A DNA stretch of 64,000 nt from an uncultured Atopobium sp. (GTDB lineage Bacteria > Actinomycetota > Coriobacteriia > Coriobacteriales > Atopobiaceae), in assembly GCA_937990665.1 (NCBI GenBank), contig CALKRF010000155.1, positions 1 to 64,000 on the forward strand. The letters run 5' to 3'. Below are positions 24,876-33,477 of the stretch, one piece after another (within the stretch, counting starts at the first letter, position 1; every line of letters starts with the position of its first letter). The translations under genes and the position numbers were made by a program. Under the pieces are notes generated by a model. It ran no database searches and had not been told where the DNA came from. It saw nothing but the letters and a program-made list of their open reading frames with translations.

Positions 24876-26318
24876 ATGGCTCGCAAAAAGACCAAGATTG
24901 TTTGTACTATGGGTCCTGCTACAGAAAGTGATGAGGTCCTTCGTGAGCTCATTCTTGCTGGTATGAACGTCGCACGTTTTAACTTCTCGCACGGTAGCCA
25001 TGAGTATCACCGCACTATGATTGGTCGCGTTCGTTCTATCTCTGATGAGCTTGGTATTCCTATTGCTATCATGCTTGATACAAAGGGTCCTGAGGTTCGC
25101 ACCGGTCTTCTCGAGGATGGCAAGAAGGTCACCCTTACTACTGGTGATTCCGTTATTGTCACCACTGATGATGACGTCATTGGCAATGCTCAGCGCTTCT
25201 CGCTTGACTACAAGAATCTTCCAAAAGAGGTCAAGAAGGGCTCCATCATCCTTATTGATGACGGTCTCATTGGCCTCGAGGTTGATCACGTTGAGGGCAC
25301 TGACATGCACTGCAAGATTATCAACGGTGGTGAGCTTGGCGAGAAGAAGGGCGTAAACGTTCCTAACGTCAACATTGGCCTTCCTTCCGTCACTGAGCAG
25401 GACCGTGCAGACATCATGTTTGGTTGCGAGCTTGGTATTGACGCAATTGCTGCCTCCTTCATTCGCGATGGCGCTGCAGTTGAGGAGATTCGTAACATCT
25501 GCCGCGAGATGGGTACTCCTAACGTACAGATCTTCCCTAAAATTGAGTCTGCTCTTGGCGTAAAGAACTTTGACGAGATTCTTGCAGCTTCTAACGGCAT
25601 CATGGTTGCCCGTGGTGACCTTGGCGTTGAGGTTCCTGCAGCTGAGGTTCCTCACATCCAGAAGACCGTTATCAAGAAGTGCAACGATGCTTACAAGCCT
25701 GTTATTACCGCAACTCAGATGCTTGACTCTATGATTCGCAACCCTCGCCCAACCCGTGCAGAGGTTACGGACGTTGCTAACGCAATCTACGACGGCACTG
25801 ACTGCGTCATGCTTTCTGGTGAGTCTGCAGCTGGTAAGTATCCTATTGAGGCAGTAAAGACTATGGCTTCCATCTGCAAGGAGACCGAGAAGTACCTGCC
25901 AGTCAAAGATGTCTATCACCAGCGTGAGGGCCTTAAGAACGTCAACGGTGCTACTGGCTTTGCTGCAGTTGATATGGCAATCCGTGTTGACGCTAAGTGT
26001 ATCATCTGCCCAACCCACTCTGGTCGTACCGCACGCCTTGTTTCTAACTTCCGTCCAAAGCGCCCTCTGTATGCAATGTCTCCATCTGATGAGGCAGTTC
26101 GTCGTACCTGCTTCTATTGGGGTGTCTATGCATTCAAGACCTCTGAGCAGGGCACGCTTTCTAACACCATGTACAACGCTTTGAACATTGCAAAGGAAGT
26201 TGGTGTCGTTGAGACCGGCGACATTGTTGTTCTGACTGCTGGCGATCCTCATACCAGCCCACGTCTTGGTGACTACACCACTTCAACTAATGTTGCTATG
26301 ATTTGCCAGGTTCAGTAA
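24876..26318 (+). CDS. pyk: Pyruvate kinase
   Basis: Converts phosphoenolpyruvate and ADP to pyruvate and ATP. Starting at the ATG at 24876 (MARKKTKIVCTMGPATES) the protein is 480 aa, the usual bacterial length; an AAAAGGAGAGAT site supports this over the in-frame ATG at 24846. Signature sites include ATP/active-site residues in NFSHGSHEYH, the catalytic region MVARGDLGVEVP, ATQMLDSMI and VMLSGESAAGKYP. The C-terminal allosteric domain is present. It forms an apparent glycolytic pair with the upstream D-lactate dehydrogenase and ends at a strong terminator. Confidence 0.97.
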   Translation: MARKKTKIVCTMGPATESDEVLRELILAGMNVARFNFSHGSHEYHRTMIGRVRSISDELGIPIAIMLDTKGPEVRTGLLEDGKKVTLTTGDSVIVTTDDDVIGNAQRFSLDYKNLPKEVKKGSIILIDDGLIGLEVDHVEGTDMHCKIINGGELGEKKGVNVPNVNIGLPSVTEQDRADIMFGCELGIDAIAASFIRDGAAVEEIRNICREMGTPNVQIFPKIESALGVKNFDEILAASNGIMVARGDLGVEVPAAEVPHIQKTVIKKCNDAYKPVITATQMLDSMIRNPRPTRAEVTDVANAIYDGTDCVMLSGESAAGKYPIEAVKTMASICKETEKYLPVKDVYHQREGLKNVNGATGFAAVDMAIRVDAKCIICPTHSGRTARLVSNFRPKRPLYAMSPSDEAVRRTCFYWGVYAFKTSEQGTLSNTMYNALNIAKEVGVVETGDIVVLTAGDPHTSPRLGDYTTSTNVAMICQVQ

Positions 26319-26341
26319 ACCGCATTTCAGCTTTAACGTTA

Positions 26342-26377
26342 TATGCACCCAAGCGCTGCTTGGGTGCATATTTTTTT
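26342..26377 (+). terminator. Intrinsic terminator after pyk
   Basis: TATGCACCCAAGC (26342-26354) and its exact complement (26358-26370) make a 13-bp stem with a 3-base loop, followed by TTTTTTT. The stem is palindromic, so it can also serve the minus-strand ABC transporter operon ending at 26410. Confidence 0.95.
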
Positions 26378-26409
26378 ACGTGTGATATTTCTCAGCAACT
26401 TGCCGGTAG

Positions 26410-28143
26410 TTACGCAATTTTCCATCCGACGGTTTTCTCGCGCATGTTAACAAAATCAGCGTAGATGCCGCCTTCTTTCATGAGAGATTCATGGGTTCCC
26501 CGCTGAACAATACGACCCTTATCCAGGACAAGTATCTGATTTGCATTTCGCACCGTTTTTAAACGATGGGCAATCATGATGACAGTTTTAGACTTTGTGA
26601 GCTCGGCGATTGCGCGCTGAAGTTCAAGCTCGTTTTCTGGATCAACATTGGCCGTAGCCTCATCAAGCACCACGATTGGCGCATCTTTTAAGATAGCGCG
26701 CGCAATAGAAAGACGTTGGCGCTCGCCGCCAGAAAGCATTGAGCCACCTTCTCCTAAGCGTGTTTCATATCCGTCAGGTAACGCCTGGATAAACTCTTCA
26801 CAGCAGGCACGCTTAGCTGCGTCAACTACTTGCTCATGAGTTGCACTTGGATTACCAAACATGATGTTGTTCTCAATGGTGTCATCAAAAAGGAATACTC
26901 CCTGAAATACGGTAGAGAAATTTTGGAGCAGGGCGTCAACTTTATAGTCGCGCACATCGCGTCCACCAAGGGTCACTTGACCCGCATTTACGTCCCAAAA
27001 ACGCTCAATTAGACGGACAAGAGTTGTTTTGCCAGATCCACTTGGCCCCACGATGGCACAGGAGGTGCCTGCGGGAATAGAAAGGCTGACATCTTCAAGA
27101 ATTTGCCTATCATCGTAGCCAAAGGAAACATGAGAAAGTTCAATGTCGCAAGATGCCGCCTTCTCAAGACCCTCTCCCTCCTCCATTGCGGGGGTGGCGA
27201 GAATAGCGCTTGTTTGTTCCATTGCAATTTCAAGATTGCGCAGAATAGTTGAGAAACGACCAGCAGATTCTAGACGACTAAACAACATAAATGACATCAC
27301 TACTACGGTTAAACAAGCAGCTGTATCAAGTATTCCAGAGAGCCATAGACCAACTGATACCAGGCACATGATAATGCTGGTGGCCTTGGAGATAACCATT
27401 TGTAAAACTGAGAAACGAAGCGCCTTAAGCTCAAGATTAAGCGCTTGAACGCGACAATCGTCAACTGCTTTGGCATATTTTCCTTCAGCATCATCAATAA
27501 GAGAAAACGCCCTTACTACACTAATGCCGCGGACATATTCAAGAACAGAGCTGATTAAGGTGGTATTAGCAGCTACATACTTATCTGATACATTGCGCAC
27601 GTAGGCCTGGAGCAACTCCATAGTAATGCAGAAAAGAACAAATGTAGCCGCAGTTATAAGGCCTAGTTGCCAACAAAACACAAACAAGAACGCAACAATA
27701 ATTGCAGTTAAAGCTAATCCTCCAACAACCATCATATAAAGTAGGCCACCAAGATTTTGCATTACATCAAGCTGATTGGTCATAACAGCTGTTACTTCAC
27801 CCAGGCTATTCTCGTTAAAATAGCCCATAGGAAGGCGGCGCAGTGTATCTCCAATTTCCGCGCGCTTGGAACCAGCCATACTAAAATTAGCATCACAGAA
27901 ATTCTCACTCTTAAAGTGAGCGCAAATGAACGCTCCTATAATGCTCAGAAGCATAACTCCCAGCGCAGAAAATATTGTCTGAGTTGAGAGTGTATCCGTA
28001 GTAAGAGCAGTAAAAACAATCCAAAGCGCCGTTATTTGTACTCCTTCAAAGAGGCAGCCAAGAATGGTAAAGAAAAGGCCCTTATAGAGTTTCTGGCGAT
28101 AAGAACTTCCAAACTGAAAGTACATTTTTAAGACAGATAACAT
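26410..28143 (-). CDS. ABC transporter, half-size exporter subunit 2
   Basis: 577-residue fusion of a six-helix membrane domain (about 15-310) and an ATPase domain: Walker A VGPSGSGKTTLVRLI near 355, Q loop, signature LSGGERQRLSIARAI and Walker B IVVLDEATANVDPENE, D loop and H loop (MIAHRLKTV). It is predicted to pair with the upstream half transporter as a heterodimeric exporter for a peptide, lipid or drug. The nucleotide sites are canonical. No accessory protein or regulator is adjacent, so substrate is open. Confidence 0.92.
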   Translation of the reverse strand: MLSVLKMYFQFGSSYRQKLYKGLFFTILGCLFEGVQITALWIVFTALTTDTLSTQTIFSALGVMLLSIIGAFICAHFKSENFCDANFSMAGSKRAEIGDTLRRLPMGYFNENSLGEVTAVMTNQLDVMQNLGGLLYMMVVGGLALTAIIVAFLFVFCWQLGLITAATFVLFCITMELLQAYVRNVSDKYVAANTTLISSVLEYVRGISVVRAFSLIDDAEGKYAKAVDDCRVQALNLELKALRFSVLQMVISKATSIIMCLVSVGLWLSGILDTAACLTVVVMSFMLFSRLESAGRFSTILRNLEIAMEQTSAILATPAMEEGEGLEKAASCDIELSHVSFGYDDRQILEDVSLSIPAGTSCAIVGPSGSGKTTLVRLIERFWDVNAGQVTLGGRDVRDYKVDALLQNFSTVFQGVFLFDDTIENNIMFGNPSATHEQVVDAAKRACCEEFIQALPDGYETRLGEGGSMLSGGERQRLSIARAILKDAPIVVLDEATANVDPENELELQRAIAELTKSKTVIMIAHRLKTVRNANQILVLDKGRIVQRGTHESLMKEGGIYADFVNMREKTVGWKIA

Positions 28144-28157
28144 TGCTACTCCCCTCC

Positions 28158-29957
28158 TTAAGCCTCATCAAGTGCGCCGATATGAGCGCGATACATGGTT
28201 GCATAGAGCGGACATGTCTCCATAAGCTGCTCGTGAGTACCCTCAGCTTCAATGGACCCATTATTAACGACAACAATTTTGTCGGCATTTTGTACAGTAG
28301 AAAGGCGGTGCGCGATAACCACCAGCGTTTTACCAGCCACCAGCTTTGCAACTGCAGATTCAACCTCTGCTTCTGATTCTGGATCCGCGTAGGCCGTTGC
28401 TTCGTCGAGCATGATAATAGGCGCATTTTTGAGCATAGCTCGAGCAATTGCCACGCGCTGACGCTCGCCACCAGAAAGATGACCTCCCGAGCCTCCTACA
28501 ACCGTTTGATAACCATGAGGAAGCGATTGGATAAAGTTATGGCAGCCAGAAGCTTTTGCGCAAGCAATGACCTCTTCATCAGTGGCATCTTTTTTACCCA
28601 TCCTGATGTTTTCCATAATGGTCTCATCAAAAAGGTAACTATCTTGATCAACGTAAGCTACAAGGTCTGCGAGTTGAGATGGAGCGCAGGAGCGAATATC
28701 TTGTCCTCCAATAGAAACAGACCCTTCATTTGGATCCCAGAAACCTGCGATAAGCCGTGCAACAGTAGACTTACCTGATCCACTTGGACCAACAAGTGCC
28801 GTAACTTGTCCTGGCTCAATATCTAAAGTAATCCCATGGATTACTTCATTGCTTCCGTACGAGAAACGAACATCACTCAGTTCAATTTCAGTGCCCTCAA
28901 GCGTACAAGGGACCTCGGCCCTAACCTGATCTGGATAGTTCAATACCTCAGAGATTTCTTTGACAACAGAACCTACCTGCGCAAGAGAATCCATAAAGCT
29001 CATTGCTTCAAAGAGCGGCTGAAAAATACCTAAAGAAAGCACGGCACACATAACAAAAGTAGAAGGAGAAAGAGTTCCCTGAAGCACAAACAAGCATCCA
29101 AGGGGCAATACCGTTACTAACGTTGCAGGACCAATTGACAACATGGCATCCTGCCAGATTTGGCAGTGCTTCATCCAATCAATAAAAGCATGGGCGGAGG
29201 CATAAACAGCTTTTGAGAATTTCTCGTAAGAACTTGCAGACTGTCCAAAAGCCTTAATTACCTCAATTCCTGACACATACTCAACTGAAGCATTATTCAT
29301 CTCTTTGCCAGTTACGATAGTATTTTGATACCAATACTCATAGTCTTTCATCATGCCTGATAAACAGGCAAGTCCCACAATAATAGTGAGTAGAGCAGCA
29401 AGAGCAAGTCGCCAGTCTAAAACAATGAGGTACACAAAAACCGCAAAAGCAGCTGTAAGGTTTGAAGTCAGCTCAGGAACTGCATGGGCAAGTGTGGTTT
29501 CAATACTATCGATCTTCTCGACTGACAAGCGTTTGAGAGAGCCGGATGGCGTATCAAGCACATATCCCATGGGGATAGTTGTCAGCTTCTTTGCCACTCG
29601 GGTACGCATATTTGCAATTGTCGCAAACGTTGCCTTATGAGAAACGATAGTTGAAAGATGGTGAAAAACTATTTTTACTAAATAGCTAAGACCCGCTATA
29701 AGTCCCCAATACAGGTAAAACGACCATTCTTGAATTCCATTAAAGATACCAACTACCATGTTGCCTGCGGCAACGTAAGGAACCATTCCTCCCAAAACGC
29801 CAATAATGGCAAGGATGACAGAGAGCGCGTACATACCTTTTCTGTCTGACCACTCGAGCAATACTGCAACAGGATTTACTTCAGATTGCTGAGGATCCTG
29901 TTTTGTATTTTGATTGGACTCAGTAGCTTGAACACTTTGGTTCTGACGATTTGCCAT
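28158..29957 (-). CDS. ABC transporter, half-size exporter subunit 1
   Basis: 599 residues with the ATG at 29957 chosen for its GGAGG site; the frame can extend to a GTG at 29978. The N-terminus is a Gln/Asn-rich soluble stretch (about 1-25), then the six-helix transmembrane domain and a canonical ATPase (VGPSGSGKSTVARLI, LSGGERQRVAIARAM, MLDEATAYADPESE). Fourteen bases separate it from the downstream half transporter, so both are co-transcribed and probably form a heterodimer. The D loop ATAYADPES differs from ATANVDPEN in the partner, hinting at asymmetric sites. Confidence 0.92.
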   Translation of the reverse strand: MANRQNQSVQATESNQNTKQDPQQSEVNPVAVLLEWSDRKGMYALSVILAIIGVLGGMVPYVAAGNMVVGIFNGIQEWSFYLYWGLIAGLSYLVKIVFHHLSTIVSHKATFATIANMRTRVAKKLTTIPMGYVLDTPSGSLKRLSVEKIDSIETTLAHAVPELTSNLTAAFAVFVYLIVLDWRLALAALLTIIVGLACLSGMMKDYEYWYQNTIVTGKEMNNASVEYVSGIEVIKAFGQSASSYEKFSKAVYASAHAFIDWMKHCQIWQDAMLSIGPATLVTVLPLGCLFVLQGTLSPSTFVMCAVLSLGIFQPLFEAMSFMDSLAQVGSVVKEISEVLNYPDQVRAEVPCTLEGTEIELSDVRFSYGSNEVIHGITLDIEPGQVTALVGPSGSGKSTVARLIAGFWDPNEGSVSIGGQDIRSCAPSQLADLVAYVDQDSYLFDETIMENIRMGKKDATDEEVIACAKASGCHNFIQSLPHGYQTVVGGSGGHLSGGERQRVAIARAMLKNAPIIMLDEATAYADPESEAEVESAVAKLVAGKTLVVIAHRLSTVQNADKIVVVNNGSIEAEGTHEQLMETCPLYATMYRAHIGALDEA

Positions 29958-29979
29958 ACCCACACCGCCTCCTGCCACA

Positions 29980-30279
29980 AACTCACAATGTAATGTCTGT
30001 TATTCAGGCTGGCTTTGACAGAGAAAGCAAAGCTTCAACTGCCATAAGTTAGCTATATATAACTATTTACTAGTTTCAAACTGCTGAATAGCTAAAACAA
30101 GCTAGTTTTATAAGTAATCGGTAAGTGGTAAGCGCGCTGCCTGTAATTGAGACGTGTAAACAATCCCATTAAAATACTTATGAAAGCTTAATCTAACCTC
30201 AATAATTGGTTAATCTTTATAAGAGACCATGTATCACGAAGACGAGAGGCGTCTTTAACATCTCGAAAGGAAGCTGATC
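29980..30279. promoter_or_regulatory. Intergenic region between ABC operon and DUF4342 gene
   Basis: A 300-base divergent promoter region. On the plus side TTGGTTAATC, then TATAAG (about 30216-30221) is a likely -10 region for the DUF4342 and two-component operon, and AAGACG/CGTCTT (30239-30255) can form a small leader hairpin before the GAAAGGAAGCT ribosome binding site. No promoter for the minus-strand ABC genes could be fixed. Nothing else is evident. Confidence 0.4.
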
Positions 30280-30822
30280 ATGGAAAAGCTAGAAAAGGTT
30301 GAAGTAATTCGCGAGAAGTGCGGCGTAAGCTACGAGGACGCAAAGGCAGCACTTGACGCTTGTGATGATAATGTTCTTGATGCAATTATTTGGCTCGAGA
30401 AGCAGGGGAAGTCCACTAAACAGACTGCAAACTATACTACTGAGTCAGCTGCACAGTCAGACGTTTCTCCAGAAATGGAAGCAGCTCAAATTGCCTACCA
30501 AGAATCAAGCAAGAAGTCTGATTTTTCAGAGAATATGTCTTCTCTTTGGGAAAAGTGTAAAGAGCTGTTCCATAAAAGCGTTGAAACAAAATTCATTGTT
30601 ACTCGTCGCGGTGAGCAGTTCATGGCCATGCCAGTAATTATTCCAATTGTTGGTCTATTCCTCTGGGGCGTTACATTCTGGCTGCTCATCATTGGCTTGT
30701 TCTTTGAGATGCGTTATCACATTCAGGGAGCTTATCCTATTGTTGTTGATGTAAATGAGGCGATGGATAAGGCTGCAGATGCAGCGGGTTCCATCAAAAA
30801 AGATGTTATCGACAAAAAATAA
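30280..30822 (+). CDS. DUF4342 domain-containing protein with UBA-like N-terminus
   Basis: A 180-residue protein. Residues 1-45 look like a UBA/TS-N three-helix fold (VIREKCGVSYEDAKAALDAC, DAIIWLEKQ). Residues 100-180 contain the DUF4342 segment, with a basic amphipathic stretch (FIVTRRGEQFMAMPVIIP) and one membrane helix (VGLFLWGVTFWLLIIGLFFEM). Function of DUF4342 is unknown; such genes are commonly found beside response regulator/sensor kinase pairs, as here (54 bases apart), suggesting a membrane-linked accessory to signalling. Confidence 0.75.
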   Translation: MEKLEKVEVIREKCGVSYEDAKAALDACDDNVLDAIIWLEKQGKSTKQTANYTTESAAQSDVSPEMEAAQIAYQESSKKSDFSENMSSLWEKCKELFHKSVETKFIVTRRGEQFMAMPVIIPIVGLFLWGVTFWLLIIGLFFEMRYHIQGAYPIVVDVNEAMDKAADAAGSIKKDVIDKK

Positions 30823-30875
30823 AATGAAATTGGTTCCAAACCTAAAATAGAAAACTTCGATATTTAGGCGAGAAA

Positions 30876-31580
30876 ATGATTAAGGTTCTTATCGTTGAAG
30901 ATGAAGAAAAAATTGCACGCTTTGTAGAACTCGAGCTTAAACATGAGGGCTATGAAGTAGACAAAGCTCTTGACGGAAGAACCGGTGCTGAAAAAGCACT
31001 GTCAAATGACTACGACCTTATCTTGCTTGATGTACTTCTCCCCCAGCTTAATGGTCTAGAAGTTCTTAGAAGGATTCGTCGCGAGAAAAACACGCCTACC
31101 ATCATGCTTACTGCTCGTGATTCGGTTATGGATAAAGTAGCTGGTCTCGATGCGGGTGCAGATGACTACCTCACCAAACCTTTTGCGATAGAGGAACTTC
31201 TCGCCCGCATTCGAGTGGCCCTTAAGCATCATGAGGCAGACAGTTTAAACTCCCCGACAATTCCTCAAACAGCTGCTACCAGCACCTTTACAATTAAGGG
31301 TGTCGCACTTGATGTTGACCGCAGAGAAGTCTGTGTCAAGAACGATTCAATCGAACTTACTACTAAGGAATTTGAAGTGCTTCGTATGCTCATGGAACAC
31401 GCTGGTGTTGTTATGAGCCGTGAGCGTATTGCATCTGAAGCCCTAGGATATGAGTTTGCTGGAGAAACAAACAACGTAGATGTTCATATTGCTCATCTAC
31501 GTGCAAAAATTGATGATCGTTACAACATCAAGCTAATTACTACCGTTCGTGGAGTCGGATATGTCATCAGAGAAGCATAA
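30876..31580 (+). CDS. OmpR/PhoB-family response regulator
   Basis: 234 residues with an intact receiver (acidic D9/E10, phospho-acceptor Asp52 in LILLDVLLP, conserved Thr in TARDS and Lys in LTKPFA) and a winged-helix DNA-binding domain (LTTKEFEVLRMLMEHAGVVM, VDVHIAHLRAKID, TVRGVGYVIR). It resembles the ArlR class. It overlaps the sensor kinase gene by about 20 bases and starts three bases after GGCGAGAAA. Targets unknown. Confidence 0.95.
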   Translation: MIKVLIVEDEEKIARFVELELKHEGYEVDKALDGRTGAEKALSNDYDLILLDVLLPQLNGLEVLRRIRREKNTPTIMLTARDSVMDKVAGLDAGADDYLTKPFAIEELLARIRVALKHHEADSLNSPTIPQTAATSTFTIKGVALDVDRREVCVKNDSIELTTKEFEVLRMLMEHAGVVMSRERIASEALGYEFAGETNNVDVHIAHLRAKIDDRYNIKLITTVRGVGYVIREA

Positions 31581-32931
31581 CCAGTCCACCATACAAGAAC
31601 ATAAAAAGCCTTTCTTTACTCCCTCTGATTCGTCGACAGCTGGAGTAATTACCTGGGGATTTTGGTGGCGTAAGCTGATGAATTACGTCGGCTTTGATCT
31701 TTTTTTACTGGTAAATATTGCTCTGATTTTTATTTATATGTATAACCAGCGTGTTCCACAGGGTACTTTTTACCTCGGGTTTTTTCCTACTGAGTCTCAC
31801 TCCATTTCTCTTACTGGTTTCACTTTCTTACACGGACTCTCAAGCCTAAAATACATTGTTCATGGCCCTACTTTTGGCGCAAAAATATTTGATTTAGGCG
31901 TAGAGTTAGCACACTTCTGGCCCATGTACATTGCAATCCTTGTCTGGGAAATCATTGATCTGTTGTCATTCTTCGGTGATATGCGGCGCGTCAGAAGAGC
32001 TCTTCAGCCCCTTAACACACTTGCTCTTAAAGCAGATCAACTTGTGAACGTTGATGCACTTTCCACTGATTCCATAACAAACGAAACCCTGGTAAAAGAC
32101 GAGAAAATCAAGAGTCTTGAACAGGCAATTGAAGAAGCCAATATTAACGCTCCAAAGATTCAAACGGGCGACCAAGATCTTGCAAGCATTGAGATTGCCT
32201 TAAATAAACTGCTTCGTCGTATGCAAGAAGCAAAGTTGCAGCAGATGCGTTTTGTCAACGACGCTAGCCACGAACTTCGCACACCTATAGCAGTTATTCG
32301 AGGCTATACTGACATGCTTGACCGATGGGGTAAGACAGACGAGGCTGTACTAGATGAGTCTATCGCTGCGCTCAAATCCGAGAGCGAACACATGCATGAC
32401 CTTGTTGAGCAGCTCCTCTTCTTAGCACGCGGAGACGCAGGAAGAAATACCCTCACAAAGACTAAGCTCAATCTTGCACGGATAACTTCTGAGGTCTGTG
32501 AAGAGTCGGAAATGATTGATCCAGATCATCACTATGTGCTGAAATTTGATCAGAGTGCACCAACAGACGATTGCTATCAGGTGCTTGCTGACACCGCAAT
32601 GATTAAGCAGTCTATCCGTATCATCGTACAAAATGCTGCTCGATATTCTGCTGCTCAGACCACCATTTCTTTTAATGTCGCGTATGACGAGAAAACCGTT
32701 CAAGTTTCAATCGAAGATGAAGGTATGGGCATATCCGAGACAGCAGCCGCTCATATTTTTGAAAGATTCTGGAGAGCCGACAACGCTCGTATTGAAAGCA
32801 ACGAAGGTTCTGGACTTGGACTATCCATCGCAAAATGGATTGTCGATAATCATGACGGCTCTATTGAGGTACTTTCACGCGAAGGTGTAGGCACACGTTT
32901 TACCATCGTTTTACCTCGAGAGATGTCATAG
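31561..32931 (+). CDS. Membrane sensor histidine kinase
   Basis: About 456 residues; the ATG at 31561 is chosen over 31549 because GGAGT lies at the right distance. The N-terminus is Ser/Lys-rich and cytosolic, followed by two membrane segments (FDLFLLVNIALIFIYM near 45; WPMYIAILVWEIIDLL near 125) bracketing a short sensor loop. Then the dimerisation domain FVNDASHELRTPIAVIRGYT (His about 240) and an ATPase domain with N box (IIVQNAARYS), G1 DEGMGI, F box FERFW and G2 GSGLGLSI. It is the partner of the preceding regulator (ArlS-like). Confidence 0.94.
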   Translation: MSSEKHNQSTIQEHKKPFFTPSDSSTAGVITWGFWWRKLMNYVGFDLFLLVNIALIFIYMYNQRVPQGTFYLGFFPTESHSISLTGFTFLHGLSSLKYIVHGPTFGAKIFDLGVELAHFWPMYIAILVWEIIDLLSFFGDMRRVRRALQPLNTLALKADQLVNVDALSTDSITNETLVKDEKIKSLEQAIEEANINAPKIQTGDQDLASIEIALNKLLRRMQEAKLQQMRFVNDASHELRTPIAVIRGYTDMLDRWGKTDEAVLDESIAALKSESEHMHDLVEQLLFLARGDAGRNTLTKTKLNLARITSEVCEESEMIDPDHHYVLKFDQSAPTDDCYQVLADTAMIKQSIRIIVQNAARYSAAQTTISFNVAYDEKTVQVSIEDEGMGISETAAAHIFERFWRADNARIESNEGSGLGLSIAKWIVDNHDGSIEVLSREGVGTRFTIVLPREMS

Positions 32932-32977
32932 TGAACCCAAAGGCACATCCAAAAGTAAAAGGTCCTTCTCGTCAGTC

Positions 32978-33023
32978 TGAACTACCTCCCATTTCTTGGA
33001 CATAAGAAATGGGAGGCAGTTCA
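32978..33023. repeat. Palindromic repeat hairpin, copy 2 (inverted)
   Basis: TGAACT and CCTCCCATTTCTT form, with their complements, an almost perfect 20-bp stem interrupted by one A-C mismatch around the loop GGACAT. The loop is the complement of the loop in copies 1 and 3, so this copy is in reverse orientation and forms the left inner end of the element. Confidence 0.8.
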
Positions 33024-33024
33024 T

Positions 33025-33069
33025 ATGCGGGTGATTATGATTCTGCAGCGTGTTAGCGTTGTCTTTTAG
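33025..33069 (+). other. Possible 14-codon reading frame beside repeat copy 2
   Basis: ATG at 33025 lies 8 bases after GGGAGG in the right arm of the hairpin and is followed by 13 codons (MRVIMILQRVSVVF) and TAG. The ribosome binding site would be locked in the hairpin. It may be chance; listed because the context is suggestive. Confidence 0.15.
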
Positions 33070-33261
33070 GCCTGGCGTACAAAATAGCGCAGCTTTGGTA
33101 GGTCTCTCTGAAGAATTGACATGTTCTTAATCAAGATAGCAGGCAGCTAGGCGGTCGCACTACCTGATATGCATCTCTATGTATAAACTTCATCTAATAT
33201 GCTTAAACCTGAATAGACTTATATAAGATATTTAACTATCGATAAATTCAGTATCTACGGA

Positions 33262-33390
33262 ACACACCTAAGTCAGATAATCTGCTCAATTGCGGGCATT
33301 TTACACACCTAATGAAGATAATCTGCATGTTTGTGGTATTTTCTGCGTCATGTATACGTCTTTTTGACAGATTATCCGACTTAGGTGTGT
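33262..33390. repeat. Three copies of a 23-bp motif within the element
   Basis: The motif ACACACCTAA followed by a GATAATCTG core occurs at 33262-33284 and 33303-33325 in direct order and at 33368-33390 inverted. Copies 1 and 3 share 22 of 23 bases; copies 1 and 2 belong to a 41-base tandem unit that also shares the TTG-rich, ATTTT ending. The inverted pair could form a long stem of ~23 bp around ~80 bases. Confidence 0.8.
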
Positions 33391-33392
33391 TT

Positions 33393-33438
33393 TGAACTGC
33401 CTCCTATTTCTTATATCCAAGAAATGGGAGGCAGTTCA
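33393..33438. repeat. Palindromic repeat hairpin, copy 3
   Basis: TGAACTGCCTCCTATTTCTT (33393-33412) pairs with its near-complement at 33419-33438 around the loop ATATCC, with one mismatch. Same orientation as copy 1. Confidence 0.8.
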
Positions 33439-33477
33439 GTCGAGAAGGACCTTTTTGTTGTAACGAAAAAACATACG

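Larger units (their letters stand above)
32957..33455. repeat. Composite ~499 bp non-coding element with inverted terminal repeats
   Basis: Outer inverted repeats AAAAGGTCCTTCTCG (32957-32971) and its exact complement (33441-33455) close the element, each followed inward by a TGAACT(A/G)CCTCC(C/T)ATTTCTT hairpin of the family also seen at 16-49. It lies between the sensor kinase and the fused glucosidase gene. There is no open frame of useful size. It behaves like a MITE or a large structured RNA; the right end reads CCTTTTTG, so it may also terminate transcription on the plus strand. No target-site duplication is clear. Confidence 0.6.

Noticed and set aside
24852..26252. 466-codon open frame on the minus strand opposite pyruvate kinase
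   Set aside because: It is fully antisense to a clear pyruvate kinase gene, has no ribosome binding site and its product looks like no family (Asn/Cys-rich); it results from codon bias in the true gene.
33262..33325. Short CRISPR-like repeat array
   Set aside because: Only two direct copies with diverging spacers of the same unit, no cas genes; it is a tandem repeat of 41 bases.
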